A stretch of 64,000 nt of DNA from Sphingobacterium sp. SYP-B4668 (GCF_027627455.1 NZ_CP115483.1:1426001-1490000), one strand, 5' to 3'; counted from the stretch's first letter, positions 25,916-35,529 are shown. The notes: generated from the letters alone by a model not told the origin. A program made the numbers and translations.

Positions 25916-25947
25916 TTGTTAGGTTAGGCTAACTTTTCGTATATTTG
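25916..25947 (+). promoter_or_regulatory. Promoter with DtxR/IdeR-like box upstream of the small coiled-coil gene
   Basis: TTG (25916-25918), 21 nt, then TATATTTG (25940-25947). Within the spacer TTAGGTTAGGCTAAC (25919-25933) matches the first 15 positions of the DtxR/IdeR consensus exactly. It is the better of the two boxes in this locus and probably controls the small gene at 25973 and perhaps the TonB genes after it. Confidence 0.75.
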
Positions 25948-25972
25948 CTTATTCAAATTTGTAAAGAATGAT

Positions 25973-26149
25973 ATGGAATATGTAATTGAATTGTTGGAAA
26001 GAGAGCGGAAGAGTTTGGAACGAGGTGTCAGAGATCAGGATTTGATGCATAAAAATATGAATCAGGCCACCTTGCAGTTGAAGTACATCAACGAACTTAA
26101 AAGAGCTGTGAAAATATTAAAAGGGAAATCCACCGCAAATATCCGTTAG
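25973..26149 (+). CDS. Small coiled-coil protein (58 aa) under a DtxR-like box
   Basis: The frame starts MEYVIELLERERKSLERGVR and continues as an amphipathic helix with heptad-like Leu/Ile spacing (LQLKYINELKRAVKIL). It is rich in Glu, Lys and Arg, with no signal, TM or Cys. The ATG lies 26 nt after a consensus -7 box whose spacer holds the DtxR-like box, which is strong support that this short gene is expressed and metal-regulated. The role is unknown; it might be a small accessory to metal homeostasis. Confidence 0.65.
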   Translation: MEYVIELLERERKSLERGVRDQDLMHKNMNQATLQLKYINELKRAVKILKGKSTANIR

Positions 26150-26227
26150 TCCAGTACGGTATAGAAATTATTTAATATTAAAAATTGGAATAGTTTATTA
26201 TTTTTGAAATTCATTTAGATATTAACC

Positions 26228-26587
26228 TTGAAACTGCAACGATATAGAAATGTACTCGCGTATGGCATGAGCATCTGGTTCATGGTGACGGTATTTTCTG
26301 GTGCAGTATTCACCCACAAAGAAGTGACATCAACAGGCGAGATTGTTATCCACAATCACCCATATGATTTCACTTCGAAGAAAAAAGATCATCACCATAA
26401 GACAGATGATGAAATCCAATTCCTGAATGTTATTTTTTGTCAGGTATTTACCTCTACGGATTTTGTTACGTTTCAGGCGCCTATACGCTCGGTTTTTGAC
26501 ATACATCGAGATGTGCAATATGTGTTGTCTTTTGCTAGTCACACTGTCTCTCACCAATTTCTTCGTGGCCCACCCACGTTTTGTTAA
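26228..26587 (+). CDS. His-rich small membrane/periplasmic protein before the TonB receptor
   Basis: 119 residues starting at a TTG (an ATG at 26267 would cut into the signal/TM helix at about 12-29). After that comes a His-rich segment: HNHPYDF and KKKDHHHKTDDE, a plausible metal-binding patch. The end has HQFLRGPPTFC. Proteins of this layout precede TonB-dependent receptors in several Bacteroidota as far as I recall, but have no named function. It lies between the DtxR-box unit and the receptor gene, so a metal sensing or delivery role is inferred. Confidence 0.65.
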   Translation: MKLQRYRNVLAYGMSIWFMVTVFSGAVFTHKEVTSTGEIVIHNHPYDFTSKKKDHHHKTDDEIQFLNVIFCQVFTSTDFVTFQAPIRSVFDIHRDVQYVLSFASHTVSHQFLRGPPTFC

Positions 26588-26780
26588 TTATATTGGTTCA
26601 TGGGGTTTTAGAAAGATTGCAGTAGCTCTTACAAACTGTTATTTGTATTCTTTTCTGATTGGGAGGGTCATGTCGCTATTAGGCGGATGCTGTTATGGTA
26701 TCTTGAAAGTAGCGTAGACAGACCTTGGCTGACCTCATTTTTATCTATTGTTAACATACTATATTAAAGAAATTTCTTTT

Positions 26781-29054
26781 ATGAAAATTATTCGTAACGG
26801 ACTACTAATGGTCTGTTCTATGCTATACACATCTGTTTTATTAGCACAATCTATATCTGGGAAAATTACAAATGAAGACGGAGAACCGATTGCTGGCGCT
26901 TCGATTCAAATCCATAAAACGACATTAGGAGCTTCCTCTGATGCCGAAGGCCAATATGCGGTTAAAAATATCGCAAATGGAACTTGGACAGTGAGGGTAA
27001 AAGCCATTGGTTATATCAATACGGAAGCGAAATTGACAATTACTGGTAAAGATCAGAATAAGGATTTTGTTCTCGCTTCTAATAGTTCTTCTCTTGACGA
27101 AGTAGTTGTCTCAGGAACGATGAAGGAAGTTTCTAAGTTGGATAGTCCTGTTCCCGTGGAGGTCTACACCTCCAGATTTTTTAAAGCTAATCCTACTCCT
27201 TCAATTTTTGAATCTTTACAAAATATCAATGGGGTAAGACCTCAATTGAACTGTAATATCTGTAACACCGGCGATATCCATATCAATGGATTGGAGGGGC
27301 CTTATACAATGGTGATGATTGATGGAATGCCGATTGTATCAGGACTTTCTACGGTATATGGACTTAGTGGAATTCCGCAATCGCTTATTGATCGTGTTGA
27401 AATTGTCAAAGGACCGGCCTCGACATTGTACGGAAGTGAAGCTGTCGGTGGCCTGATCAACATCATCACCAAGAATCCTAAGAATGCACCCCTGCTTTCT
27501 GCGGATGTGTTTGGCACTACATGGGGAGAAATCAATGCAGATATAGCCGGTAAATTCAATGTGGGTAAATCTGCACAGTCTTTGATCGGTGTAAGTACAT
27601 TTAATTACGCTAACCCGATTGATAATAACCATGATAACTTTACAGACGTGACGCTCCAAAGTCGGGTATCCGTATTCAATAAATGGAACTTTAATCGAAA
27701 AGACAATAAAGTTTTTTCATTGGCGGGACGCTATGTCTATGAGGATAGATGGGGAGGGGAGATGAATTGGTCTAAAAAGTACAGGGGAGGGAGTGATGTG
27801 TATGGAGAAAGTATCTATACCAAACGTTGGGAGTTTTTTGGTACATATGATTTGCCAATTAAAGAAAAGGTATCTATCATGTTCAGTGTCAATGGGCATA
27901 ATCAGAATAGCTATTATGGGAATCAATCATTTATGGCGGATCAATATATAGGATTTTTACAAACTACCTGGAATAAGACTATTAAAAATCATGATATCTT
28001 GACAGGAGTAGCTTATCGATATACTTATTACAATGATAATACTGTAGCTACAGAATTAGAGGCCTCTAAAATTAGTTTGCCAGGCCTATTTGTGCAGGAT
28101 GAAATTTCTCTTAATGAGCAGAATAAGCTGTTGGTAGGTGCGCGATATGATTACAACTCTTTACATGGGAGTATCCTTACCCCTCGAATCAACTACAAAT
28201 GGAATTCAAAGGATAAATCCGATGTGTTGCGTTTAGGGATTGGAAATGGATATCGCGTAGCAAATATCTTTACGGAAGATCATGCAGCTCTCACCGGAGC
28301 GCGTAAAGTGATTTTTGAAGAGGATCTGAACCCGGAGACTTCCTGGAATGCAAACTTGAACTATGTAAAGAAATTTTATTCTAGCGGAGGCTCGGTTTTT
28401 GGGTTGGATGCAACGGCGTTCTATACGTATTTTAATAACAAGATTATCCCAGACTATGAAACGAATGTAAACGAAATCCGATATTCTAACCTAGATGGAC
28501 ATGCGGTTTCTAAAGGATTGACCTTAAACGCGGATGCATCTCTTACCAATGGATTGAAAATATTGATAGGAGCGACGCTTATGGATGTGTATAGTGAGGA
28601 AAAGGGTGAAAAAATTGAGCAAATGTTGACTGAAAAATTTATGGGAACGTGGAGTATTGGCTATACCATCCGTCATCTAGGGATAACAGTTGACTATACA
28701 GGGAATCTATATGGTCCGATGCGACTTCCTCTACTTGGCGACCTGGATCCAAGACCAAGTAAGTCTCCATGGTGGAGCATTCAGAACATCCAATTAACTA
28801 AAGCATTTTCTAACGGGATAGAGATATTTGGGGGTGTAAAGAATTTATTGAATTGGACTCCTGGGAAAAATGCAGCTTTCCTTATTGCGAGAGCTGAAGA
28901 CCCGTTTGACAAAAATGTTCAATGGGATTCTTCAGGTAATCCTATTCCAACACCAGATAATCCATATGCGTTAACATTTGACCCCAACTACGTATATGCA
29001 CCTAATCAGGGTATTAGAGGGTTTTTGGGATTCCGCTACAATTTATTTAAATAG
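26781..29054 (+). CDS. TonB-dependent outer-membrane receptor
   Basis: 757 residues from ATG 26781 (MKIIRNGLLMVCSMLYTSVL, signal cleaved after LAQ). Residues about 22-110 form a carboxypeptidase-like regulatory domain (GKITNEDGEPIAGASIQIHK). The plug (about 125-240) has GLEGPYTMVMIDGMPIVSGL and ASTLYGSEAVGGLINIITK. Then comes a 22-strand barrel with aromatic C-terminus FRYNLFK. Plug residues CNICNTGD contain two Cys two apart, an unusual element. It imports a metal chelate or similar through TonB. Upstream are a His-rich protein and a DtxR box; a thioredoxin-like gene follows by 9 nt. Confidence 0.92.
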   Translation: MKIIRNGLLMVCSMLYTSVLLAQSISGKITNEDGEPIAGASIQIHKTTLGASSDAEGQYAVKNIANGTWTVRVKAIGYINTEAKLTITGKDQNKDFVLASNSSSLDEVVVSGTMKEVSKLDSPVPVEVYTSRFFKANPTPSIFESLQNINGVRPQLNCNICNTGDIHINGLEGPYTMVMIDGMPIVSGLSTVYGLSGIPQSLIDRVEIVKGPASTLYGSEAVGGLINIITKNPKNAPLLSADVFGTTWGEINADIAGKFNVGKSAQSLIGVSTFNYANPIDNNHDNFTDVTLQSRVSVFNKWNFNRKDNKVFSLAGRYVYEDRWGGEMNWSKKYRGGSDVYGESIYTKRWEFFGTYDLPIKEKVSIMFSVNGHNQNSYYGNQSFMADQYIGFLQTTWNKTIKNHDILTGVAYRYTYYNDNTVATELEASKISLPGLFVQDEISLNEQNKLLVGARYDYNSLHGSILTPRINYKWNSKDKSDVLRLGIGNGYRVANIFTEDHAALTGARKVIFEEDLNPETSWNANLNYVKKFYSSGGSVFGLDATAFYTYFNNKIIPDYETNVNEIRYSNLDGHAVSKGLTLNADASLTNGLKILIGATLMDVYSEEKGEKIEQMLTEKFMGTWSIGYTIRHLGITVDYTGNLYGPMRLPLLGDLDPRPSKSPWWSIQNIQLTKAFSNGIEIFGGVKNLLNWTPGKNAAFLIARAEDPFDKNVQWDSSGNPIPTPDNPYALTFDPNYVYAPNQGIRGFLGFRYNLFK

Positions 29055-29063
29055 GAGGAAATT

Positions 29064-29525
29064 ATGCGTTTTGTTTACTTGCTATCTTTTTTGTTGTTGT
29101 GGATTGCTCCGCTAAATATATTGGCTCAGGAGGAGATGCTATCTATTCAGGAATTACAGGATAGTATGGAAAACGACCCTAAGCCGGTATTGTTGTTACT
29201 GCATACGGATTGGTGCAGCTATTGTGCACTTCAAAAAAAGCAGCTTGGTAAGCGTAAGAACAAATTGAAAGATGTGTATGTGGCGTCCTTTGATGCCGAG
29301 AGCAATGATGACATAAATTTTAAGGGACAAATCTACGGATATTTACCTCATGGAAATAGGAGTGGAATACATGCTTTGGCACTCAAACTGATGGGAGAGA
29401 AGTCGAAAGGATATCCAACATGGGTGTTATTGGACAGGGAGATGAATGTAGTGGAACACTATGCTGGATATCTGAAGCCTAAAGAATTGGATTTTATTGC
29501 GAAACAATTGGTGATGAGGGAGTAG
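29064..29525 (+). CDS. Thioredoxin-fold periplasmic protein
   Basis: 153 residues with a signal peptide (MRFVYLLSFLLLWIAPLNIL, cleavage near AQ). The thioredoxin-like motif is LLLHTDWCSYCALQKKQL with CSYC as CxxC, and a cis-Pro segment SKGYPTWVLLD follows. It probably reduces or isomerises disulfides in the periplasm. Only 9 nt separate it from the TonB receptor, whose plug has a CxxC element (CNIC), so the two may act together. Confidence 0.83.
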   Translation: MRFVYLLSFLLLWIAPLNILAQEEMLSIQELQDSMENDPKPVLLLLHTDWCSYCALQKKQLGKRKNKLKDVYVASFDAESNDDINFKGQIYGYLPHGNRSGIHALALKLMGEKSKGYPTWVLLDREMNVVEHYAGYLKPKELDFIAKQLVMRE

Positions 29526-29552
29526 TGACGTTTTTAGATGGCCAGGAAAAAG

Positions 29553-29590
29553 AAAGTCCCATCTGTTGCTGATGCAGCAAATGGGATTTT
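29553..29590. terminator. Bidirectional terminator between the thioredoxin-like and efflux operons
   Basis: GTCCCAT-C-TGTTGC pairs with GCAGCA-A-ATGGGAT around loop TGAT, with A-rich and T-rich flanks. It serves both converging transcripts. Confidence 0.7.
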
Positions 29591-29597
29591 CTATATA

Positions 29598-31067
29598 TTA
29601 GTCTTTCCAGCCTCCACCCAAAGAACGGTAGAGGTCAACGTAAGATTCTAGATGTTGCTGTCTTAATTCTACTAAATCTAGTTCACTGCTCAAGGCATTG
29701 CTTTGTGCGGTGATGACTTCTAGATAGGTTGCATAGCCGCTTCTAAATAGTAGGTTTGAATTGCGTACTGCGAGTGCGGAATTTGCTACTCTATTTTTAG
29801 CAAATTCTAGTTGTTCGCGTTGTTTCTCTACTGTGATAATTGAATTGGAAACTTCACTGACAGCCTCTAAAACGGTTTGTTGTAATGTCAGGTCGGCCTT
29901 TTCTCGTTCTAATTTGGCGACTTCATGGTTTGTTTTAAGAGTCTTGTTTTTAAATATTGGGGTGGCCAAATCACCTGTAATACCACCCAATAAGGCACCG
30001 GGGATATTGAACCAATTTTTGGGCAACATAGCATTCACACCCAGGGATCCACCAATAGAGAGGGTGGGGTATTTCAAGGCCTGTTGGATATTTGCGTTAG
30101 CGTTGGCGGCGATAAGCCCAAACTCAGCACTTCGTATATCTGGTCTATTGCGTATAATTTCCAATGGCGAACCTAAGGATATGTCTTGATTTTCGGCAAT
30201 CAGATGTTCGAAGCTGTTAATCCGTTGCACATGTGCTGGCATTTGCCCTGTTAGGGTTCTCAATGCATTTTCTTGAATGGCAATTTCTTTCTCTAATTCG
30301 GGCACGAGTGATGCGGCTAGCAATCTTTGGGATTCTGTTTGTTGGATTGCTAATGCTGTAATTTCCCCAGCCTCATACTGAAGTTTGATCATCCGGAGTG
30401 TACTGTCGTTGAGCTGTACATTGCGTTTGGCTACTTCAATCTTTGCATCAAGCATCAATAGATTGAAGTATCCTTTGGCAATGCTCGATATGAGGTTAGT
30501 TTGTACAGCATTTCTTGCTTCATGGGTATCAAGATATTCGGCCATAAGCTGGTCGCGTTGACTGGATATTTTGCCCCAAATATCCAGTTCCCAACTGAAA
30601 CGGACCTCAGTACCGAATTGGGAAAGATAGGTAAACATGTTTTCGGAAGCTTCTTTTTGATGCCTATCATACCATTTTGTTGACGGGCCACTTCCAAATT
30701 CCTTGGAACGCCACTGCTTATTGGCACTAGCAATTGTAGCATCGACGGTGGGTAGGTAGTTTGCTCGGTTTTGCAGCAGTTGAAGATTTGCAATCCGCGT
30801 ATTCAGAAGTGCGGTCTTTATATCGTAATTATTGGAGATACCACTGTCTATCAGCGCAAGTAAGGTGGAGTCATGAAAAAAATCTTTCCATGCAATTTGG
30901 CTGATACTGGTTGTGTCTCCAAAGTAGTCTAAAGTATCTCCTCGAAATTGACTAGGGAGATGAAGGTCTGGGCGCGTATATTTCTCTCCGACTTTGCAAC
31001 TCTGTACACCAATCAGTATGAGGCAGAATGAGAGAATGAGATTATATTTATTTTTTTTAAGTTTCAT
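29598..31067 (-). CDS. RND efflux outer-membrane factor, NodT/OprM-type lipoprotein
   Basis: 489 residues. The signal ends ILIGVQSC with a lipobox Cys at about 24, so it is acylated. Two OEP repeats with long helices follow (for example AVQTNLISSIAKGYFNLL). The trimer forms the outer-membrane channel and periplasmic tunnel. It is the third gene of the adaptor-pump-channel operon, 49 nt after the pump. The length matches the NodT family. Confidence 0.92.
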   Translation of the reverse strand: MKLKKNKYNLILSFCLILIGVQSCKVGEKYTRPDLHLPSQFRGDTLDYFGDTTSISQIAWKDFFHDSTLLALIDSGISNNYDIKTALLNTRIANLQLLQNRANYLPTVDATIASANKQWRSKEFGSGPSTKWYDRHQKEASENMFTYLSQFGTEVRFSWELDIWGKISSQRDQLMAEYLDTHEARNAVQTNLISSIAKGYFNLLMLDAKIEVAKRNVQLNDSTLRMIKLQYEAGEITALAIQQTESQRLLAASLVPELEKEIAIQENALRTLTGQMPAHVQRINSFEHLIAENQDISLGSPLEIIRNRPDIRSAEFGLIAANANANIQQALKYPTLSIGGSLGVNAMLPKNWFNIPGALLGGITGDLATPIFKNKTLKTNHEVAKLEREKADLTLQQTVLEAVSEVSNSIITVEKQREQLEFAKNRVANSALAVRNSNLLFRSGYATYLEVITAQSNALSSELDLVELRQQHLESYVDLYRSLGGGWKD

Positions 31068-31116
31068 CTTTTTGTATTTTTCGTGATTTTTTTGGATGCG
31101 GTATAAACATGCTCCG

Positions 31117-34100
31117 TTAATCTTGTGGTTTTATCTTGCTTCTTACCTTTTCGTCTATCGTCTTAAATACAATAAATAGGATTGGAATAATAAAAATTCC
31201 CAGTACGACTCCTGATAACATTCCTCCGGCCGCACTGAAACTAATGGAATGGTTACCGATTGCTGAAGGTCCTACACTCCACATCAAAGGGACTAAACCA
31301 GCAACAAATGCTAAAGAGGTCATTAAGATGGGACGCAATCGTAGTCTAGCTCCCATAATTGCAGCCTCCACGATACTGAGTCCTTTGTTGCGCTGCTGGA
31401 CAGCGAACTCGATAATAAGGATGGCATTCTTGGCTAGTAAGCCGATCAGCATAATAAGTCCAACTTGTACATATATGTTGTTTTCGAGGCCTACGAATAG
31501 TATCGTTGCATATACGCCTACTAAGCCCACTGGTACAGACAAGAGTACAGCCCATGGGAGGATATAGCTTTCATATTGGGCCGCTAGCAAGAAATATACA
31601 AATAATAGACTTAAGCCGAATATCAAAGTGGTCTGTGAGCCGGATTGGCTTTCTTCATAACTCATCCCGGTCCACTCGAAACCGTAATTGCCTGGAAGTT
31701 TTTCATCAGATAGCTTTTGGATTGCCTTCATGGCATCGCCGGTGCTATATCCATCGGCAGGTTCGGCATTGATGGATATGGCATTATAAAGGTTGTATCG
31801 GGCAATGGTTTCGGGACCTACGACTTTTTCGAGTGTCAGTATAGTGCTGACCGGTACCATCTTCCCATTTTTATTTCGAACGAAAATGGAATTGAATGAT
31901 TCGGGGTCTTTACGATAGTCAAAGTCAGCTTGTACGTATACTCGATATTGTCTTCCAAATCTGCTAAAATCACCTGCTTGGACACGAGCAAAGTAGGCGC
32001 GGATAGTGGTCATCAATTCCTTGATATCAACACCCAACGTTTTGGCTTTGACTGCATCTATGTTGACTTCGTATTGTGGGAAGTTAGCTTTGAAAGAAGT
32101 ATAGGCGTTGTTAATTTCAGGTAATGCATTGAGCTGATTGATAAATGTATCTGCAATAGTGTTGAAATCATGTATGTCGCCGCCCAAACGATCTTGGAGG
32201 ACGAGTTCTATTCCAGCGAAATCACCGAATCCTTGGACCGTAGGTCTTGGAAATACGGTGAACTTAGCTTCGTTTATCTGCGCAAGGTCATGACGGATCG
32301 TATCCATGAATGCATCGATGTTGTGGATGTGCTTGCGTTGGGCATGAGGTAACATGTTGATATAGCCTGCAGCAAATGCGGGACTGGAACTTCCGTCCAA
32401 TACATTGAAACCGGATACGGTGGTCATTCCTTTTATGTCTTCTCTTTTTTTGAGAATGCTATCGGCGCGTTTAAGCACTTCTGTTGTACGAGCCAATGAT
32501 GCTCCTGGCGGCATCGCTAACGAGTATGTGACAAAGCTATCGTCCTCAGTAGGGATGAAGCTTTTGGGAGCGTTTATCATTAACACCATTCCTATCACAG
32601 AAATGATTATCAATCCGGTCCAAGCGAGAGTTTTCTTTTTTATCAAGAACTTGACGGCATCAATATACTTTCCTGTGAGTCGGTCAAAGGACGTATTAAA
32701 GGCCTGGAAGAAACGTAGTTTGTAGGTCGAAAATTTGTTTTTTGGAGATGTACCTTCGTCTCCGGTATGTGGATTCTTCAAGAGCAACGCACATAGGGCG
32801 GGACTCAATGTAAGCGCATTTAATGCGGATATGAGAATGGCGGTGGCCAGGGTGTACGCAAATTGTCTGTAAAAGATTCCTGCTGGGCCTTCCATAAATC
32901 CTACGGGTAGGAATACAGCTGCCATCACCATGGTAATGGAAAGGATGGCGCCTGTAATCTCAGACATGGTGGAGAGGGTAGCTTCTTTGGCCTTAAGTCC
33001 TGTGGCGTGCATTTTCTGGTGTATAGCTTCTACTACTACTATGGCGTCATCGACCACAATACCAATGGCCAATACCAAGGCAAACATGGTCAATACATTG
33101 AGTGAAAACCCGAACAATTGAAGAAAGAATAAGGTGCCAATGAGTGACACAGGAATGGCAATGGCAGGAATCAAGGTCGATCTAAAATCCTGTAGGAAAA
33201 TAAATACGATAATGAATACCAAGATGAAGGCCTCGAAAATGGTATGCTTAACTTGTGTAATCGATTCGTCAATCTGGTCTCTTACAGCGTACGTGACATC
33301 ATATTTAATACCCTCCGGAAATGATTTTGACATCTCTTGCAGGGCTTTTCGGACGGCAATATCAATGTCGTGGGCATTGGATCCACTTGTTTGGGTAAGG
33401 TTAAGTGTGAGTCCGGGGTGTCCATCTACTTTGTTGTCACTTCCTAAATTGGTTGCTCCAAATTCGATTCGGGCAACATCTTTAAGATAAAGTACCGATC
33501 CGTCTTTATTGGTCTTGATAACTATAGTTTCAAATTCTTCGGGTTGTGTAAATCGACCTTTGTGTTTAATTACGGTTTCGAAGGCTTCGTCAGATGTCTC
33601 CCCGAATTTTCCAGGCGCAATCTCAAAATTCTGGTCTTTGATGGCGCTCATGACGTCTTGGGGCACGAGGTTGTAAAGTGCTAATTTTTCGGGATTGAGC
33701 CATAGTCTCATGGAGTAATCTCGAGCGCCTACGCGAGATACCTGCGCAACACCATCGACACGTAATAAGGGACGCATCATATTAATTTGGGCATAAGCCT
33801 GTAAAAAGGTTTCGTCGTAGGCACTATCTTGATGGTCAGAGTATAGATTGATGGTCATGATAATCCCACTTTGCCTAGGCATCACGGTGATACCCGCTTC
33901 GTTTACTTCTGATGGGATGGAGCTAATGGCCTTGGATATGCGGGTTTGTACATTTACGGAAGCGACATCGGGGTTGGTGCCAGTCTTAAAAAAGACTTGT
34001 ACGGATCCTGAACCAGAGTTGGATGCAGATGATTTAATATAGGTCATGTCCTCTACACCATTGATGGCTTCTTCTATGGGAAGTAATACGCTCTTGGCTA

Positions 34101-34269
34101 CTGTCTCTGAATTAGCCCCGGGATAACTTAGGGAAACGACTACGCTTGGGGGAGCGATTTCTGGAAAGCGGGAAACGGGAAGTAATTTTAATCCGACCAA
34201 GCCCAGTATTACCAATAAAATGGATACTACTGTGGCTAGAACTGGTCTGTTGACAAATGTTTTTAACAT
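31117..34269 (-). CDS. RND multidrug efflux pump, HAE1/AcrB type
   Basis: 1050 residues, normal AcrB length, with 12 TM helices and two large periplasmic loops. TM4 carries the proton-relay Asp pair in LAIGIVVDDAIVVVEAI; TM10 carries the matching Lys in GLLAKNAILIIEFAV. The start is LKTFVNRPVLATVVSILLVI. It drives proton-coupled export of hydrophobic or amphiphilic compounds. It sits between its adaptor (85 nt upstream) and outer-membrane channel. No local regulator is seen. Confidence 0.95.
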   Translation of the reverse strand: MLKTFVNRPVLATVVSILLVILGLVGLKLLPVSRFPEIAPPSVVVSLSYPGANSETVAKSVLLPIEEAINGVEDMTYIKSSASNSGSGSVQVFFKTGTNPDVASVNVQTRISKAISSIPSEVNEAGITVMPRQSGIIMTINLYSDHQDSAYDETFLQAYAQINMMRPLLRVDGVAQVSRVGARDYSMRLWLNPEKLALYNLVPQDVMSAIKDQNFEIAPGKFGETSDEAFETVIKHKGRFTQPEEFETIVIKTNKDGSVLYLKDVARIEFGATNLGSDNKVDGHPGLTLNLTQTSGSNAHDIDIAVRKALQEMSKSFPEGIKYDVTYAVRDQIDESITQVKHTIFEAFILVFIIVFIFLQDFRSTLIPAIAIPVSLIGTLFFLQLFGFSLNVLTMFALVLAIGIVVDDAIVVVEAIHQKMHATGLKAKEATLSTMSEITGAILSITMVMAAVFLPVGFMEGPAGIFYRQFAYTLATAILISALNALTLSPALCALLLKNPHTGDEGTSPKNKFSTYKLRFFQAFNTSFDRLTGKYIDAVKFLIKKKTLAWTGLIIISVIGMVLMINAPKSFIPTEDDSFVTYSLAMPPGASLARTTEVLKRADSILKKREDIKGMTTVSGFNVLDGSSSPAFAAGYINMLPHAQRKHIHNIDAFMDTIRHDLAQINEAKFTVFPRPTVQGFGDFAGIELVLQDRLGGDIHDFNTIADTFINQLNALPEINNAYTSFKANFPQYEVNIDAVKAKTLGVDIKELMTTIRAYFARVQAGDFSRFGRQYRVYVQADFDYRKDPESFNSIFVRNKNGKMVPVSTILTLEKVVGPETIARYNLYNAISINAEPADGYSTGDAMKAIQKLSDEKLPGNYGFEWTGMSYEESQSGSQTTLIFGLSLLFVYFLLAAQYESYILPWAVLLSVPVGLVGVYATILFVGLENNIYVQVGLIMLIGLLAKNAILIIEFAVQQRNKGLSIVEAAIMGARLRLRPILMTSLAFVAGLVPLMWSVGPSAIGNHSISFSAAGGMLSGVVLGIFIIPILFIVFKTIDEKVRSKIKPQD

Positions 34270-34306
34270 ATCTTTTATCGATTTGGATAGACAATAGAAT
34301 ATCTAT

Positions 34307-34328
34307 CTTCCTCTTTTGAGAGAGGAAG
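34307..34328 (-). other. Intercistronic hairpin between adaptor and pump genes
   Basis: CTTCCTCT (34307-34314) and AGAGGAAG (34321-34328) form an 8-bp perfect stem in the 84-nt gap. There is no T run on the minus strand, so it is more likely an mRNA processing or stability element than a terminator. Confidence 0.35.
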
Positions 34329-34353
34329 GAGCTGGGTATTGAGTCTTGTAACG

Positions 34354-35529
34354 TTATTGTTTTTGAGGAATCGGCTGAATAATCGATCCTTCTGTAATTT
34401 TGTCGAATCCGCTTAGTATGACGCGATCTCCAGCGGTAAGGCCATCGGACACGATGTAGTTTGCCTTACTTTTGCCGTTGACTTTTACGGTCTTACGCTT
34501 AGCTTTATTCTGTTTGTCCAATACATAGACGTAGGTTTGATCTTGTAGTTCGTTGGTGGCGACCTGTGGAATCTGAATGACGTTCTTCTTGATTTCGGCT
34601 ATCTTCAATGTCCCGCTACTACCCGTACGGATGATGTTTTCGTGATTAGGGAATGTTGCCCGCAGGGAGATTGCTCCTGTGGTACGATCCACTTGACCAT
34701 TGACGGCATCGACTTTTCCCTTTTTGGAATATTCTTCTCCGTCGGCAAGGACTAAGGTTGCTTCAGGAAAGGTCAATTGATTGTGATTATTGTATTCAAC
34801 GCCTGCTATGCTGTCTTCACGGGCCTTGGCTTTCGAAAAATATAAGAAATCAGATTCGCTCATGGCAAAATATACATATACCTCCTGAACATCTGATAAT
34901 ACAGTCAAAGGATCTTTATCCCCTTTGGAAACTAGATTGCCTATACGCTTTGGTATCCGACCGATATACCCACTCACAGGAGCTTCTATAAGCGTAAATC
35001 CTTTGTTGATTGCTGCACTTCTCACTGCAGCATTGGCTTGGTCAAGTGAGGCTTTGGCTACTTCATACTCGGATTTAGCAGCAGAAAGTCTGACATCGGA
35101 AATGACATCATTTTGTACCAAAGGTCGTAACCTATCTACCTCCAGTTGGGCATTGGCGAGCTTTGCTTTGGCCACTCTAGAGGTTGCTACCATATTGTTG
35201 AGATCTTCTTGATAAGTGGAAGCATCTACTTTGAACAGCTTTTGTCCCTTCTGGACAAAAGAACCTTCATCGACATATATCTCTTGTAGTAATCCTTCAA
35301 CCTGAGGACGTATTTCAACGTTTACCTTTCCCTCGATTGTTCCGAGGTAGTCCTTTACTGTACTTGCATCGCTGCTCTGTACTTCATAGACAGGTAGAGC
35401 AATCGCCTTATTGATGTTCTCTTTTTCTTCTGATTTACCTGCAGTGCAGCTGGCTAAACTTAAGCTGATGACTAGGAACCCTAAAACATGAGGAATAAAT
35501 TTTAAATTAAATAGCTTCGTTCTTTCCAT
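34354..35529 (-). CDS. RND efflux periplasmic adaptor (membrane fusion protein)
   Basis: 391 residues from ATG 35529 (an in-frame start at 35553 adds eight residues upstream). The signal ends LVISLSLASC, giving a lipobox Cys. The lipoyl/hairpin segments are VNVEIRPQVEGLLQEIYVDE and APVSGYIGRIPKRIGNLV, split by a long coiled-coil hairpin, followed by the beta-barrel and membrane-proximal domains. It links pump and channel. First gene of the operon; the intergenic region to the next gene shows no recognised operator. Confidence 0.93.
   Translation of the reverse strand: MERTKLFNLKFIPHVLGFLVISLSLASCTAGKSEEKENINKAIALPVYEVQSSDASTVKDYLGTIEGKVNVEIRPQVEGLLQEIYVDEGSFVQKGQKLFKVDASTYQEDLNNMVATSRVAKAKLANAQLEVDRLRPLVQNDVISDVRLSAAKSEYEVAKASLDQANAAVRSAAINKGFTLIEAPVSGYIGRIPKRIGNLVSKGDKDPLTVLSDVQEVYVYFAMSESDFLYFSKAKAREDSIAGVEYNNHNQLTFPEATLVLADGEEYSKKGKVDAVNGQVDRTTGAISLRATFPNHENIIRTGSSGTLKIAEIKKNVIQIPQVATNELQDQTYVYVLDKQNKAKRKTVKVNGKSKANYIVSDGLTAGDRVILSGFDKITEGSIIQPIPQKQ

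Noticed and set aside
26427..26717. 96-codon ORF overlapping the His-rich gene
   Set aside because: It overlaps in another frame; its hydrophobic end is not a convincing TM protein and has no promoter or start context.
31136..34042. Several plus-strand ORFs of 60-143 codons opposite the RND pump
   Set aside because: All are antisense shadows of a strongly supported 1050-residue gene.
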